Positions 1 to 11,935 of a stretch of 64,000 nucleotides of DNA are shown here, piece after piece. How positions within the stretch are numbered: the first letter of the stretch is position 1; each line of letters opens with the position of its first letter. Under the pieces are notes generated by a model. That model was not told the origin of the DNA. It made no database searches and saw only the letters and a list, made by a program, of their open reading frames with translations. The DNA comes from Sepioteuthis lessoniana. Taxonomy: Eukaryota; Mollusca; Cephalopoda; Myopsida; Loliginidae. The translations under genes were made by a program, and so were the position numbers. The DNA is taken from contig OY757934.1 in NCBI GenBank assembly GCA_963585895.1, forward strand, positions 38,516,758-38,580,757. Reading direction: 5' to 3'.

Positions 1-439
1 ATTCAATCCAGAAAACTTAGTTGATAATTTTTTAGTATTGATAAAATTTTCAAATCATCTTCGGAAGATGCTTTCAATTTAAAATGTCTGTACCATACGT
101 AATATTGCGTCCAACTAAAACATTCTTCACCACAAGCCGGTTGTAACATAACAAAAAGTTCTTCACTAATTCTTTGAGAATTTTAGATATAATTTCACAA
201 AAAGACGTTGCACTTTTTCAACTTAGAGAAAAAAAGGACACTAAACACATGTTCACTTTTGCAACTAAAAACTAATCAGTATAGCGTGAGACAAACCTGT
301 TTAATTCTCTGTTTCAAGCTTTTTGTTGCTCACTGACAATCCGAATTTCAAGGATCCAGATTTTTTGTTTTTTCTCTTTTCTTCTTTAAATCGTTCCTTC
401 ATCGTGAATCTCGGGTATTTTAAGGTAACTGCTACTCAC

Positions 440-484
440 AATGTTATTTTAAAATATCAGTTTCTTTTTGAACTTATCTCATAG
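440..484 (-). repeat. mariner-like terminal sequence, end 1
   Basis: Read on the minus strand this contains GTTCAAAAAGAAAC followed by TTTTAAAATAACATTG, closely matching the plus-strand stretch at 2511-2552. The 'TTCAAAAAG' core resembles termini of mariner-family transposons (family knowledge). The two copies face away from each other, so they do not bound a single element between them. No transposase frame is visible beside it. Confidence 0.3.
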
Positions 485-574
485 ATAGATAGATCGATAG
501 ATATGGAAGAGAACTACATCGAATTCCTTCAAAATTCTTTCCATGAAAAGCTCTTTGGGTTGGGGATTTCCCAT

Positions 575-790
575 TCCCTAACTCAATCGCCTTTAACATA
601 ACGGTTATTTGCCGTGGAAAAGGAAGTACAAATCTTGGAAGAAACTGTTTGTGTTTCCTTTCTTGCTAATTCCATTGGGAAAAGCATTAATCCGCCTCTT
701 CTACCTCCAACAATCAGTAAATAGTTGGGCAGACTAGGTTCTTTAGCTTTGGTTAAACAACCAATCTTGGAGAAGAAAAACTTTGAACTC
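575..790 (+). mobile_element. SINE-C, old degenerate copy
   Basis: The middle and 3' parts align with SINE-C: 'GGGCAGACTAGGTTCTTTAG' near 727, then the block 'AACCAATCTTGGAGAAGAAAAACTTTGAACTCAAATC'-like in shortened form. The tRNA-like head is barely visible ('AACATAACGGTTAT'). It lies next to another old SINE-C in the opposite orientation. No target-site duplication is recognisable, so it is an old insertion. Confidence 0.55.
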
Positions 791-834
791 AAATCAGCAG
801 AAGTCCGTGGTAGAGGTGTTGGGTAGATATATTG

Positions 835-1060
835 GTAGTTTTAAATTCAGCGTTTTTCCTTATTGGGCCGATTGCCCTTACAAAGACTAAGGCACTCAGT
901 CTTCTCGACAGTATATCCATTTTTAAAAGAAAAAAATAGAGGGATACATGCCTTTCTAAGAGCATTAGTGAAACACAAGCAGCATCGTCCAGAATTTGAA
1001 CTCGGCTCTTCGAGATTATTTTCTACGTCGATGACCATTACGCTACCCTAGCCCCCTCTT
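835..1060 (-). mobile_element. SINE-C, old degenerate copy
   Basis: Minus-strand SINE-C order is preserved: body ('TTAAATTCAGCG..TTTTCCTTAT'), then 'CTTTCTAAGAGCATTAGTG', then the B-box region 'CCAGAATTTGAACTCGG' and the A-box region 'GATGACCATTACGCTACC'. Many substitutions. With the copy at 575-790 it forms a head-out inverted pair. The short open frames here are SINE sequence read by chance. Confidence 0.6.
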
Positions 1061-1166
1061 CAAATAAGATGATTTTTTTTTCATATGATTCTTTTCTCGT
1101 AATTTACTCTAGAAAATCAAAAATTTTGCATTATTTCATTCTATTTTTGTATTTTACGGACACGGG

Positions 1167-1375
1167 GTCTCAAAATAGATGCAACCCATTTATATGATAA
1201 TGTTTTATTACTGAGACAAGTGCAATGACAGTCATTTGGAACACGTCCTATGAAAGATGCATCCTTTGAGCATATTTTTTTAAATTGGTATATCAGCTTC
1301 CAGGACATATAATTTTTTTGAGTTTCCTGTCTCAGTAATAAATCGTTATCATATCAATGATATCTATTTTGAGAC
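1167..1375. mobile_element. MITE with about 50-bp terminal inverted repeats
   Basis: The outer sequence GTCTCAAAATAGAT at 1167 reappears inverted as ATCTATTTTGAGAC ending at 1375. The inner TTTATTACTGAGACA at 1204-1218 reappears inverted as TGTCTCAGTAATAAA at 1328-1342. The arms are about 52 and 48 bp, imperfect, around a core of about 109 bp with no coding frame. Size and structure fit a miniature inverted-repeat transposable element; superfamily unknown. Confidence 0.7.
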
Positions 1376-1892
1376 AGTTTTGAATGATTTTGTCTCCAAA
1401 TAAGTAGTGACTCGAAATATATTTCTTCTCTTGTCCAAGGCATTGTGATCAAGCATTAATAATTGTTATTGTATACTATTTTGAAATCTGAAACAAAAAA
1501 AGAAAACAACATTATTATTAGTAGAGTTATTAGCAGTCACATAGGTCGCATGTATATTGAGACACCTTATATTTCAGAATCTGTTCACAAGGCCGAGCTT
1601 ACGGGGATGGTGATTGATAGGGATTTGTCAAGAACCAAGTGCTGCTGACAATGTACAAGGGCTTGTGCTTGCCTGTTGTTCAATCATTTCTAAGAAGGCT
1701 TCATCTTCGACAAAAGCTCTCCCTGACCTTGGTTTGTCTTCAAGGCTGGTGAAAACTCTTCCTTTAAACGTCTGAACTCATTTTGTGCCACATGTTCATT
1801 GACAGTTCCTGAGCCTTCCATATCATTAATTTCTTTTGCAGTCACTGCTTTTTTCCACGGCTCTGAATTAAATTTTTCACCACTCATTATCC

Positions 1893-2181
1893 ACATTTAC
1901 CAACCCCTCCGCTCTGGCAGGATATGACACAAGGTCAATTTTTAAGCGGAGTTTAACAGGTTTGAATTCAGAGTTTTCCTTCTCCTAGACTAGTTGTCTT
2001 AACAAGGCTAAAGAACCCAGTCTGCCCTACTATTTACCCATAGCTGGAGGGAGAATAATTCGACCCATACCTTTCTAAGGGTATTAGTGCTATGTGAAAT
2101 GCAATCAGCCTCATACAGAATTTGAACTCGACGTGTCCATTTCCTACGACGATAACCATTACACCATTAGCACCTCCTTAT
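1893..2181 (-). mobile_element. SINE-C with 11-bp target-site duplication
   Basis: Full-length minus-strand SINE-C running from the tail ('TTTACCAACCCCTCCGCTC') to the tRNA-like head with B box 'GAATTTGAACTCG' and A box 'GATAACCATTACACCA'. It is flanked by the direct repeat CACTCATTATC at 1881-1891 and 2182-2192. SINE-C carries RNA polymerase III A and B boxes (family knowledge), codes for nothing, and depends on a LINE for mobility. Confidence 0.85.
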
Positions 2182-2219
2182 CACTCATTATCAAAGTTAT
2201 AAAATAAAGGCTAAAAAAT

Positions 2220-2940
2220 CAATGTATATATGTTATGTTTGAAAGTAAAGATGAAACAATTCAGTGGTGAAGGGACAAGTTATATCAAATTAATTATATA
2301 ACTTGATACATGGTGCCAAAAATCATCAATGAAATTCTGACAAACCTTTTTACTCAAACAAATACGATGAAACATTGCAAAAATTTTGACTCACACTTCT
2401 ATGTTTCTTATCTATTTATATCAGTCTGTTAATATCTATCAATCATCTATTCATAATTATCTTTTTATCTATCTCAGTCTGTTCATATCCATCAATCGAT
2501 CTATGTATGAGGTATGTTCAAAAAGAAACAGGAATTTTAAAATAACGTCGTGTTGTACATATTGCAAAACTTTTCACTTACCCTAGTAATGACATTTTTC
2601 TTGAAGAATTGATATATGGCACTTCTAACAACGTACGACATTATGTGGGGTTCAAATTGCACAACGTTTCAGACAAGTCTTCATAATTCCAATATAATAA
2701 TCCTTCCTGGGTTTATTCTGGTAGCAGCAAATCGATGGTAGTTTTGATCATGGTTTACGGTTTTAATCTTGATTTAATTTACGGTTCTAATATTCAGTTG
2801 TATTTGATCAATTAAAAAGGGAGAAATGGACGTCTTTGTTCTATTTGACAGGCGTTGCCACAAAATGATATATTAAGCAGATAAGAATATAGAAGAAATG
2901 AGGAGACACGTGTAGTGTAACGTTTATAAGCTTAAAAAAT
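2220..2940. other. gene-free stretch
   Basis: Apart from the mariner-like end at 2511-2552 and a degenerate TATC/ATCT-type region at about 2400-2510, no gene, RNA or repeat family is recognisable. Confidence 0.5.
2511..2552 (+). repeat. mariner-like terminal sequence, end 2
   Basis: GTTCAAAAAGAAAC plus TTTTAAAATAACGTCG matches the inverted stretch at 440-484 over about 40 bases. It probably marks the left end of an element extending right, but the following 300 bases show no transposase motif I can identify. Confidence 0.3.
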
Positions 2941-3165
2941 GAACTCGGCAACGTGTTTGTTTGTTTTTCACTCTCGAACTAATGTTCTGGGGAAAGGCAT
3001 GTATCCCTCTTTCCTCCAAGATAGATATAAATAGCGTGACAGACTTGGATCTTTGCCTTGGAAAGACAAACGATCTAGAAGGAAAATGCTGCATTCAAAT
3101 CAGCAGTACTCCGTTTAAAACGTGACCACGTGCCACATCCTGTCAGATGTGGTTTGATAAATTCA
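2940..3165 (+). mobile_element. SINE-C, old degenerate copy
   Basis: Plus-strand order fits SINE-C: 'CTCGAAC' near the B box, 'GGGGAAAGGCATGTATCCC', 'CAGACTTGGATCTTTGCCTTGG', then 'GAAGGAAAATGCTGCATTC' and 'CGTGCCACATCCTGTC' corresponding to the tail. Heavily mutated, with no duplication visible. Confidence 0.5.
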
Positions 3166-3275
3166 AAAAATGAGGACAAATGGAAGCAAGCAACTGTCAA
3201 AGACGAGGCATCAAGTGAAGATGAATTGGTTATAAGTACTTAAAATAAGGCTTTTACACTGCTGGTCTTATGCTT

Positions 3276-3278
<3 letters not shown>

Positions 3279-3324
<46 letters not shown>
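3279..3324. repeat. (TA)n microsatellite
   Basis: Uninterrupted TA dinucleotide run of about 46 bp, one of many in the window. Confidence 0.95.
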
Positions 3325-3328
<4 letters not shown>

Positions 3329-3424
3329 CTATTACTTGTAAACAATTACATCCCTAACTGTTTTTTAATAAAAAGATACTTTTCGTCAAAACCCAAGATT
3401 ACAGAAATGTACCATATCCAGGGG

Positions 3425-3550
3425 AATATTATATAATCAAAACAGATTTCATTAAATGTTATATGGCCAAATACCATGCAATCCTAGCTTATATGAAATA
3501 CAAAAAATTACACTTTGCAGAACTGTTTATTTCCTTAGGTAAGAGTTATC
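3425..3550 (+). mobile_element. RLE-type LINE, 3' fragment (sister of the copy at 27.4-27.8 kb)
   Basis: Translating the plus strand gives a frame resembling the C-terminal segment at 27449-27748 ('FYEIQRIVLCRTA'): here 'AYMKYKKLHFAELFI', read across a shift. Short and decayed; assignment rests on that internal match only. Confidence 0.4.
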
Positions 3551-3973
3551 AATGTGATTGGAAAAGTAACACCCGAAAATATAGAGAAACATAGAATACA
3601 TATAATAATCACTACCTTCCTTTATTTCAGATCTTGAAGGATTCTAAAAAACCGAAAGTAAAGCTGAAAATTTGATGATAAAAACTATATGATCCAAGAA
3701 AAGAAAGAGGAAGAGGACTCGCCAGCATTGAAGATTGTGTGGATGCAGGAATAGGAGGACTCGAGGATTACATTAAAAAGATATAAGGAAAGCAAATTGA
3801 TTACAGTGGCTAGTAACAGCACTGACAATATAAGGACAAACAGAACAACAAAAATTAGTTAACAGAAATGGGAGGAAAAACAACGGTATGGATATTTCTA
3901 ACGACAAACTGGTGGAATCTCACAGGAAAAACTTGGACATTGCTACATAGGGGTAACTATAAGAAAGAAACTT

Positions 3974-4436
3974 GAAACGCAGTTTCTTCCAGGCAGCGGT
4001 CGCATCGATACTGCTATATGGATGCACTACATGGTCTCTAACAAAACGGCTGGAGAAGAAGCTAGACGGCAATTACACAAGAATGCTGCGAGCAATCTTG
4101 AACAAGTCCTGGCGGCAACACCCCACAAGACACCAACTGTACGGCCACCTGCCTCTTATCACGAAAACTATTCAAGTTAGACGAACCAGACATGCAGGAC
4201 ACTGCTGGAGAAGCAGGGACGAACTCATAAGTGATGTACTCTTGTGGACTCCCTCACATGGCCGAGCAAAGGCAGGACGACCATCACGAACATACAGTCA
4301 GCAACTATGTGAGGATACGGGATGTAGTCTGGAAGACCTGCCGGAGGCGATGAATGATAGGGAAAAGTTGCGAGAGAGGGTCAGGGATATCCGTGCTACC
4401 AGCACGACATGATAATGATGATGATGATGATGATAT
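3974..4436 (+). mobile_element. LINE-2f (RTE-like), 5'-truncated copy with intact C-terminal frame and GAT-repeat tail
   Basis: An open frame of 146 codons (3972-4412) covers the last part of an RTE-like RT protein. It includes 'SILLYGCTTWSLTKRLEKK', 'NYTRMLRAILNKSWRQ', 'RRTRHAGHCWRSRDEL' and the end 'RERVRDIRATSTT', then a stop. The stop is followed almost at once by (GAT)n at 4409-4434. RTE elements typically have a very short 3' UTR ending in simple repeats. The segment lacks the RT catalytic YADD, so it is a 5'-truncated insertion. It is flanked by duplicated LINE-1f sequence (left about 3927-3973, right about 4437-4471), an unusually long target-site duplication with a 12-bp gap. Confidence 0.85.
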
Positions 4437-4991
4437 AAAAACTTGGACATAGCTATATAAGAAAGAAACTTAATCTCTTCTAGTATCAACACAAAACAAC
4501 GCCATAAAGATCATTTATATAAAAACGAAAGTTGATAATGCACAACAAAATAGCAAGTGTAAGCTATGTGGTGACAAAGATGAAACAATTAAAAACATAA
4601 TAAGTGAATGTTTCGAACTGACACAAAAGAAATCTTAGACTAAGCACAACTGGGTGGGTAAAGTGATCTACTGAGAATAGTGAATTTTGATGTTTCGTTG
4701 GACCACAGAATGAAAATCAAAGAAGCGAAAAGGAAGACAAGAACCTAGACATTGCCAGAGAACTAAAAAAAAAAAAGCTGTAAGACATAACGGTGACGTT
4801 GATAGCACTTGTAGTTGATCCGCTTGGAACGGTCTCCAAGAGTTTTGAAAAGAGACTGGAAGGTTTGGAAATCGGGGGACGAATCGAGACAATCTAGACT
4901 ACGGGATTGCTGAGATCGGTCAAAATACTGAGAAGAATCCAGGAGACTTGAGGAGATTTGCAGTCACCCAGACTCCAATGAAAGACAAGCC

Positions 4992-5282
4992 ATATTTACC
5001 AACCCCTCCGCTCAGGCAGGATATGACACAAGGTCAATTTTTAAGCGGAGTTTAACAGGTTTGAATTCAGGGTTTTCCTTCTCCTAGACTAGTTGCCTCA
5101 CCAAGGCTGAAGAACCTAGTCTGTCTAACTATTTACGCATAGCTAGAGGGAGAATAATTGGATCCATACATTTCCCAAGGGTATTAGTGCTATGTGAAAT
5201 GCAATTAGCCTGGTCCAGGATTTGAATTCGTGTTGCTGTGTCCATTTCCTACGACGATAACCATAAAACCACGAGCACCTCC
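4992..5282 (-). mobile_element. SINE-C nested in LINE-1f
   Basis: Full-length minus-strand SINE-C from the tail at 4992 to the head near 5282, with 'AGGATTTGAATTCG' (B box) and 'GATAACCATAAAACCA' (A box). The flanks CCAATGAAAGAC (left) and CCATTGAAAGAC (right) are a one-mismatch duplication of LINE-1f 3' sequence, so the SINE landed in an existing LINE copy. Confidence 0.85.
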
Positions 5283-5317
5283 ATTGAAAGACTATCAGTT
5301 AACGCTGGTGAGAAAAT

Positions 5318-7455
5318 TTCACAAGACGTGAAAAGTACCGAATTGGAAAACGCCGGACCATGTTGGCATTCATGTATACTGGTTTTAGAATATTCACTTC
5401 CATCCACGACAGACTGACTATCGAAATGAACAGATGCTTAAAAGAAAAAGACATACCGGAATGGATGATAAAAATAAGACTACCCTGTTCAAAGGTGGAT
5501 CCTGAGAAAGGAACCTGTCCCAACAACTACAGGCCCATAATGTGCCTACCGATGATGTGGAAAATACTAACGGCACAAATCAGGCAGGAGATTTACTATT
5601 CGCTAATAAGCCGTGAACTGTCCCCCGAAGAAAAAAGGATGCTGCAAAAGAACAAGACGAACAGAAGATCTACAATGTATTGATCAGCACATCCTCAAGG
5701 AGAGCAAAACGAGACGAAAAAACTTAGCTATGAAGTGGGTTGATGATAAAAAGGCATACCACAAAGCTGCATAATAGACTCTCAAAATATACAAGATATC
5801 CATAAATATCATAAAGATATCATACGGTTTATCAAGTATACCATGAAAACTGGAGAGTGTAATTGACAGACGGAGAAAAAAGTTTAGTTAAGGTAAAAAA
5901 AATCCTGTGAGGTATATTCCTGGGAGATGCGCTATCACTATTACTATGTGTAATAGTGATGATGCCACTGAATCATATACTTAGGAAATGTACAGGAGGA
6001 TACAAACTTCATAAATCACAAGAAAAAATCGTCCACCGAATGTACATTGACGACATCAAACTGTTTTCTAAAAAAAATTGGAAACTCAAATACGGGCAAT
6101 GGAATATACTGTGACGATATAGGAATGGAATTGCCATAGAAAAATGCGCTATGCTAATAATGAAGAGCAAAAAACCTCAATATGAGGGAAGGAATAGAAC
6201 AACCAATTTAAAAAAATCAGAATACTCGAAGAAAAGGAAACTTACTAATACTTGGCAATATTGGAAACAGAAACCATCAAACAAGCGGAGATTAAATAAA
6301 AAATTAAAAAGAATACCTCAGGAGAACGAGAAAACTACTCGAAACAAAATATATTTAAGAAATCTCATTAAAGGGATAAACAACTGGGCTGTCCACCTCG
6401 TAAGATACTCGGGACCATTCTTAAAGTGGACGGGGAAGTACTTCAACAAATGAACCAGAGAACAAGAAAACTAATGTCGATACATAAGGCCTTATATACC
6501 TGTGATGGTATAGATAGACTGTACGTGTCAAGAAAAGAAAGAGGAAGCGGATTCACCAGCATTAATGATAGCGTAGACACATCGTTAAGACATCTCGAAG
6601 ATGACATAAGAAAAGAGCACAGAAAGACTGATAACACCGACCAGAAACAACCCTATGAACATCTCAAGCGACAAACTAGCGAAACCTCAAACGAGATGGC
6701 TTAGACATAACTAAGAAAGAGAAACCTTTTGAGAGAAACTGAAATTATCTAAATAGCAGAACAAAACAACGCTATAAGAACCAATTATATCAAAGCAAGA
6801 ACTGATAAGACGCAACAAAATAGCAAGTGTCGGATATGTGACTATAGAGACGAAACGATCAATCATATAAGCGAATGCAGTAAATTAGGGGAAGGTAATC
6901 CACAGGGAGTTGCACAAAAAAATGAAATTTGACCATACAAACAAGTGGTATATGCACAACCTAGAATCCATCCCGAAGAATGAGAAGCACGAAGTTCTCT
7001 GGAATTTTGAGATAGAAACGGAACTCCTAATCTCGGCCAGACGACCCGACCTAGTGATATTCATAAAAAGAGAACCTACCAAATAGTATATTTTGCAGTC
7101 CAAGCAGACCACAGAGTGAAAATAAAAGAAAGTCAAAAGAGAGATAAGTACCTCTACCTTACCAGAGAACTAAAAAGAACTATGGAACATAAAGTTGACG
7201 GTTATGCCTATTATGGTGGGTGCACTTAGGACAATCCAAAAACGACTGGAGAACTTGGAAACTGGAGAACTTGGAAAGAAAAGGGCAAGTTGAGACGATC
7301 CAAGCTGCAGCCTTATTAAGATCGGCCAGAATACTGTGAAGTGTCCTGGAGACTTGAAGAGAATTGTAGTCGCTCAAACTCCAGTGAGAAGCTATTAACT
7401 AAAGCTAATGTAAAAAAACTCTCAAAGGAATCAATAATAGTTATACTAATAATAG
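5318..7455 (+). mobile_element. LINE-1f, second copy with most of the RT to the 3' end, decayed
   Basis: Starts near the N-terminal RT region ('GFRIFTSIHDRLTIEMNRCL', 'NNYRPIMCLPMMWKIL') in a 107-codon frame at 5360-5683. It then passes through stops and shifts with 'FLGDALSLLLCVIVMMPLNH' (RT block), 'MYIDDIKLF' (degenerate YMDD), 'NLIKGINNWAVHLVRYSGPF' at about 6350-6430, and 'KCRICDYRDETINHIS' (CCHC knuckle). The RLE block 'ISARRPDLVIF' lies near 7045. It ends in a TAATAG-like repeat at 7425-7455. Frames at 6151-6453 and 6426-6704 are pieces of this one gene, separated by a frameshift. Non-functional. Confidence 0.8.
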
Positions 7456-7478
7456 CCATTCTCTCAGAAATAACTCAA

Positions 7479-8092
7479 AAAATGGGTAAGCCCCCACCCA
7501 ATGATTATTCTGAATATGACACAAAACAATCTGATGGTGAGGTTCCAGTGATGCTGGAGCTTTGGGGAATGCGGTGCACTCCTTCATTGCCATAGCTCCC
7601 AGGTCCACTCTGGCCCGGCATGGTAGCACCTGATAGAGCCCTATCTATGGGTTAAAAAGAACTAACGGCATACTTATGCTAAACTGAATTGTTTGACAAA
7701 ACTGAATAGCTCTAAATAGAAATGTTATGGACAATTAAACCGTACTTACATTTAAACTGCGTGCTTATTCTAAACTGAATTATTTGAAATGTAACTGTTT
7801 TTTGACATTGAAACTGTACTTACATTAAACCGATTTGTTTAAAATAGAACTGTTTTGACATTTAACTGTGTGTAAACAAAATCTGTACTTATACTTATTT
7901 GAATTAGCTGAATTAGAACTGATTGACTAAACTGAATAGCTTGAAATTGAAATGTTTTTGACAATTAAACTGTGTACTAATGCTAAATTGAATAATTTGA
8001 AATAGAACCATTTGCATAAAAATGGATTTGGCATTAAATAACCTACAAAAGTTGATATGCCATAAAACCCAACCAACCAACCAACCAACCAA
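7479..8092 (+). mobile_element. SINE-B copy
   Basis: Contains the family blocks in order: 'AACAATCTGATGGTGAGG', 'CCCAGGTCCACTCTGGCCCG', 'CTATCTATGGGTTAAA', then about six degenerate 55-60-bp units with 'CTAAACTGAATTGTTTGA', and the tail 'TTGATATGCCATAAAAC' followed by (CCAA)n. It begins just downstream of the LINE-1f 3' repeat. No open frame of note. Confidence 0.85.
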
Positions 8093-8760
8093 AATTAATC
8101 AAATATAATTGTATGGGTTATTAGCAACTATTCGCAGATTTCACAGGAAGAAGGTGTAGCAACTTACCAACCGCAGATAATGAGAGCCGATTATATTTTC
8201 GATAATCTTTTAAATTACTTCAATTTAACCATTTTTTTATCTTGATTTTTTTTTTCTTTTCCGTTTCTTTGTGCGACTGAACAACGTTTCTAAATGTTTT
8301 CGTGTGCGTTTAAAGTTTGCTCTGCCGAACAACAAGCGGTTTGCGCCTGTCTGGATAAAAGAGGTAGTCGACAGAGGGAGGCAGTGGGGAATGCATAGTT
8401 GCTGGCAATAATGACAATAAAAACTATTCCGTTGTTATAGGCAACTCTTTAAAATTTAATATTTAATATTCGGGAAATTGATTATATGCCTAATCAAGTG
8501 ATAATTTGCCCAGGGAATTAAAATGATTGAAAATCGAAGTATTAATCATTTCGATTTCATATTACTGATACCGCCAACACAGGATCATATAAGCGCACAT
8601 GCATGTGCATAAAATCTCGTAGTGAGCAGGCAGAATGAGACGTACATGGGTAACCACATTAATAAAACGATCTAACATACACACAGATCATTATTTTTTA
8701 ACTTTTCTTTATATATGCGTAAAAGCGTATATAATTACATATATTAGCTAATGCATATAC
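8093..8760. other. gene-free stretch
   Basis: About 670 bases with no recognised family. Only short AT-rich motifs and a 'TTTAATATTTAATATT' run near 8455 are visible. Confidence 0.5.
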
Positions 8761-9321
8761 TTGCCCAGTCGGCTGGGGCTGTAGAATACACCGATTGCAC
8801 CTCTGCAGATGAGTAAGATTCCCCCACCACCAACGAGAGTCCTGGATATGACACTGAACAATCTGATGGTGAGGTCACAGTAATGCTGGAGCTTTTGGAA
8901 ACGCAGAGCACCCCTTCCTTGCTATTGCTCCCAGGTCCACTCTGGTCCGGAATGGTAGCAGCTGCTAGGGCCCTATCTATGGGTTAAATAGAACGGCGTG
9001 CTTATGTTAAACTGAAATGTTTGAAATAGAATTGTTTTTTACATTAAAACTGTACTTACACTAAACTGAATTGTTATATATAGAACTGTTTTGATATTTA
9101 ACTGTGTGTAAACAAAATATGTACTTATACTAAACCGAATTAGCTGAATTAGAACTGTTTGAACAAACTGAATAGTTTGAAATAGAAATGTTTTTGACAA
9201 TTAAACTGTGGACTCATGCTAAACTGAATTGTTTGAAAGAGAACTGACTATTTGCATAAAATGGATTTGGTGTTAAATAATCTACAAAGATTGTTATGTC
9301 ATAAAATCCAACCAACCAACC
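8761..9321 (+). mobile_element. SINE-B, full short form with 11-bp target-site duplication
   Basis: Starts 'TTGCCCAGTCGGCTGGGGC' and ends in the shared tail plus (CCAA)n. It is flanked by AATGCATATAC at 8750-8760 and 9322-9332. The duplication shows that this start is a real 5' end of a transposed copy. The first bases resemble an A box ('TGCCCAGTCGG'), but I see no clear B box. The middle consists of 55-60-bp repeats. Confidence 0.85.
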
Positions 9322-9339
9322 AATGCATATACGATAAAC

Positions 9340-9510
9340 GTACAGACATATATATTTTTTCATCGACAGACAGACTGTTTAGTTGTAGCATAACTTTACA
9401 GTGCGGCAAGACTTGCGAGATGATTCAAGCTGAGATTGAAGCCCAACTGATATATCGTAAGCCAGACATCTTACCCCAGAACCATCGTCATTCTCAGCAT
9501 AAGTGAAGGG
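9340..9510 (+). repeat. TA-linked repeat family G, copy 1
   Basis: 'CATCGACAGACAGACTGTTTAGTTGTAGCATAAC..' and 'CATCGTCATTCTCAGC'-type sequence recurs, diverged, at 9960-10065 (minus), 24485-24545 (minus) and 54820-54990 (plus), always beside (TA)n. The 84-codon frame over it is incidental. Confidence 0.5.
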
Positions 9511-9539
9511 CTTTCATACATATAACTTTCTACATATAC

Positions 9540-10500
<961 letters not shown>

Positions 10501-10854
10501 TATACATATATAGATATACAAGACATTTTTTAAAATAAAAAGCTTAATGTGTTTTAAAACATAAATACTAAAATTTTCTTATTTCTAATAGAATGTTATA
10601 CAATGTAAACAAGTTTTATAAGGTATTATTTATTACCAAACTCTACAGCACTGAAACTCAGTAACTAAAAATAGATATATGGCACATCTGTAAACCAAAA
10701 TAATGATTACATATACATTCATGTAGAAGGTGGGTACTGCTACATATTCCTATTTTTTGGTGACAATGTTTCAAATATGTAAAATTCGGTAACAAAATAT
10801 ATATAATAAAATCTGTTTTAATTTTATGATATATCAAAATCTTTGTGACTATAG

Positions 10855-11085
10855 TTTAGAAGAAAATTCCTTTTTTTAATTGTCTACCCCAACTTATTTA
10901 TGGTTGATACTATATTACCTAATAATATCCGTTTTGATCGTGTGATATTCTCATATATTTGATTTAGAAGAAAATTCCTTTTTTTAATTGTCTACCCCAA
11001 CTTATTTATGGTTGATACTATATTACCTAATAATATCCGTTTTGATCGTTTGATATTCTCATATATTTGATTTAGAAGAAAATTA
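10855..11085. repeat. 108-bp tandem duplication
   Basis: TTTAGAAGAAAATTCC begins units at 10855 and 10963, and TTTAGAAGAAAATT begins a partial third at 11071. The two full units are nearly identical, with one clear difference (GTGTGAT versus GTTTGAT), so the duplication is recent. No frame is preserved. Confidence 0.9.
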
Positions 11086-11640
11086 AAAATCTTAGGGTGC
11101 ACTTATTCATAGACGTTTCTGAACCAACGTTTGTAATATTTTGTCTTTATACAGACTTGTCTATATACTTTTATATATGAATGCTCTAAGCCTATTTTTC
11201 ATATCTTTTGTCATTTATCACATTCTCCGTGCTTTTTCTATATTGATGTAGGCTGAATTTTTATTATCTATTTTTCTAAGTGCATTCCGATAACGGCAGA
11301 CGTAGAAGAACAAGATTCGATTTCTCTAAATTTTTTCTTCGATTATTTATTTTCGACCTACTTAATTCTATTTTGCAGTTACGTGGAAATTCTACCTGCT
11401 ACAATTTATGTGCGTGTGTGTGGGAGGGGGGGTTGTCTCCTCAAATGTGAAAAAGACAATGTGAAGTGCAACATTGTTATTGCCACATTTCCCTCATTGC
11501 TGACACACAGCATTCTGAGAATCACGATAAAATAACATTATCTTCGAATTTCTTTCACTGCTTTTTATATTTATTTCTTATGTCATTTTTCGTTATTTTA
11601 ATTCACTTAAGAGATAAACCAATTTCCCAAACAAAGACAC
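11086..11640. other. gene-free stretch
   Basis: No family recognised. A 109-codon frame at 11466-11795 runs into the TA array and is not supported as a gene. Confidence 0.5.
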
Positions 11641-11658
11641 ACAAACACACACACACAG

Positions 11659-11700
<42 letters not shown>

Positions 11701-11729
11701 GAGGGTGTACGTATGCGTGTATCTGTTAT

Positions 11730-11935
11730 AGTTACGTATGGATGCACCTTTTTATGAGGTTAAGCCCGGGTACGAACGTAGTGGGTTGGGTTTAGCAGAA
11801 GAGACAACCAACACTCTTATTATATACATATATATATAATAAGAGTGTTGGTTGTCTCTTCTGCTAAACAAAACCCGCTACGTTCGTAGCCGGGCCTAAC
11901 CTCATAAAAAGGTGCATCCATACGAAACTATAACA
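11730..11935. repeat. long inverted repeat (fold-back) centred near 11829
   Basis: The left arm (about 11730-11822: 'GATGCACCTTTTTATGAGG' .. 'GAGACAACCAACACTCTTAT') is repeated inverted at about 11838-11935 ('ATAAGAGTGTTGGTTGTCTC' .. 'CCTCATAAAAAGGTGCATC'). Arms of about 95 bp with few mismatches flank a 15-bp AT loop. The outer edge of each arm runs into satellite-type sequence (ATAGTTACGTATG / CATACG..CTATAAC). The right-arm end recurs at 12867-12916. Confidence 0.85.

Larger units (their letters stand above)
3630..5330 (+). mobile_element. LINE-1f (R4/Dong-like RLE LINE), decayed copy split by two insertions
   Basis: Fragments of one LINE reading frame are visible at about 3690-3973 ('RKRGRGLASIEDCV', 'LEDYIKK'), 4437-4990 and 5283-5330. 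The second part includes the zinc-knuckle start 'KCKLCGDKDETIKNIISEC' (CX2C..H..C intact here) and the later RLE region, broken by stops and shifts. LINE-2f is inserted at 3974-4436 and SINE-C at 4992-5282. Conceptually the element encodes an RT followed by a CCHC knuckle and a restriction-like endonuclease (R2/R4/Dong group, family knowledge). This copy is non-coding. Confidence 0.7.
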
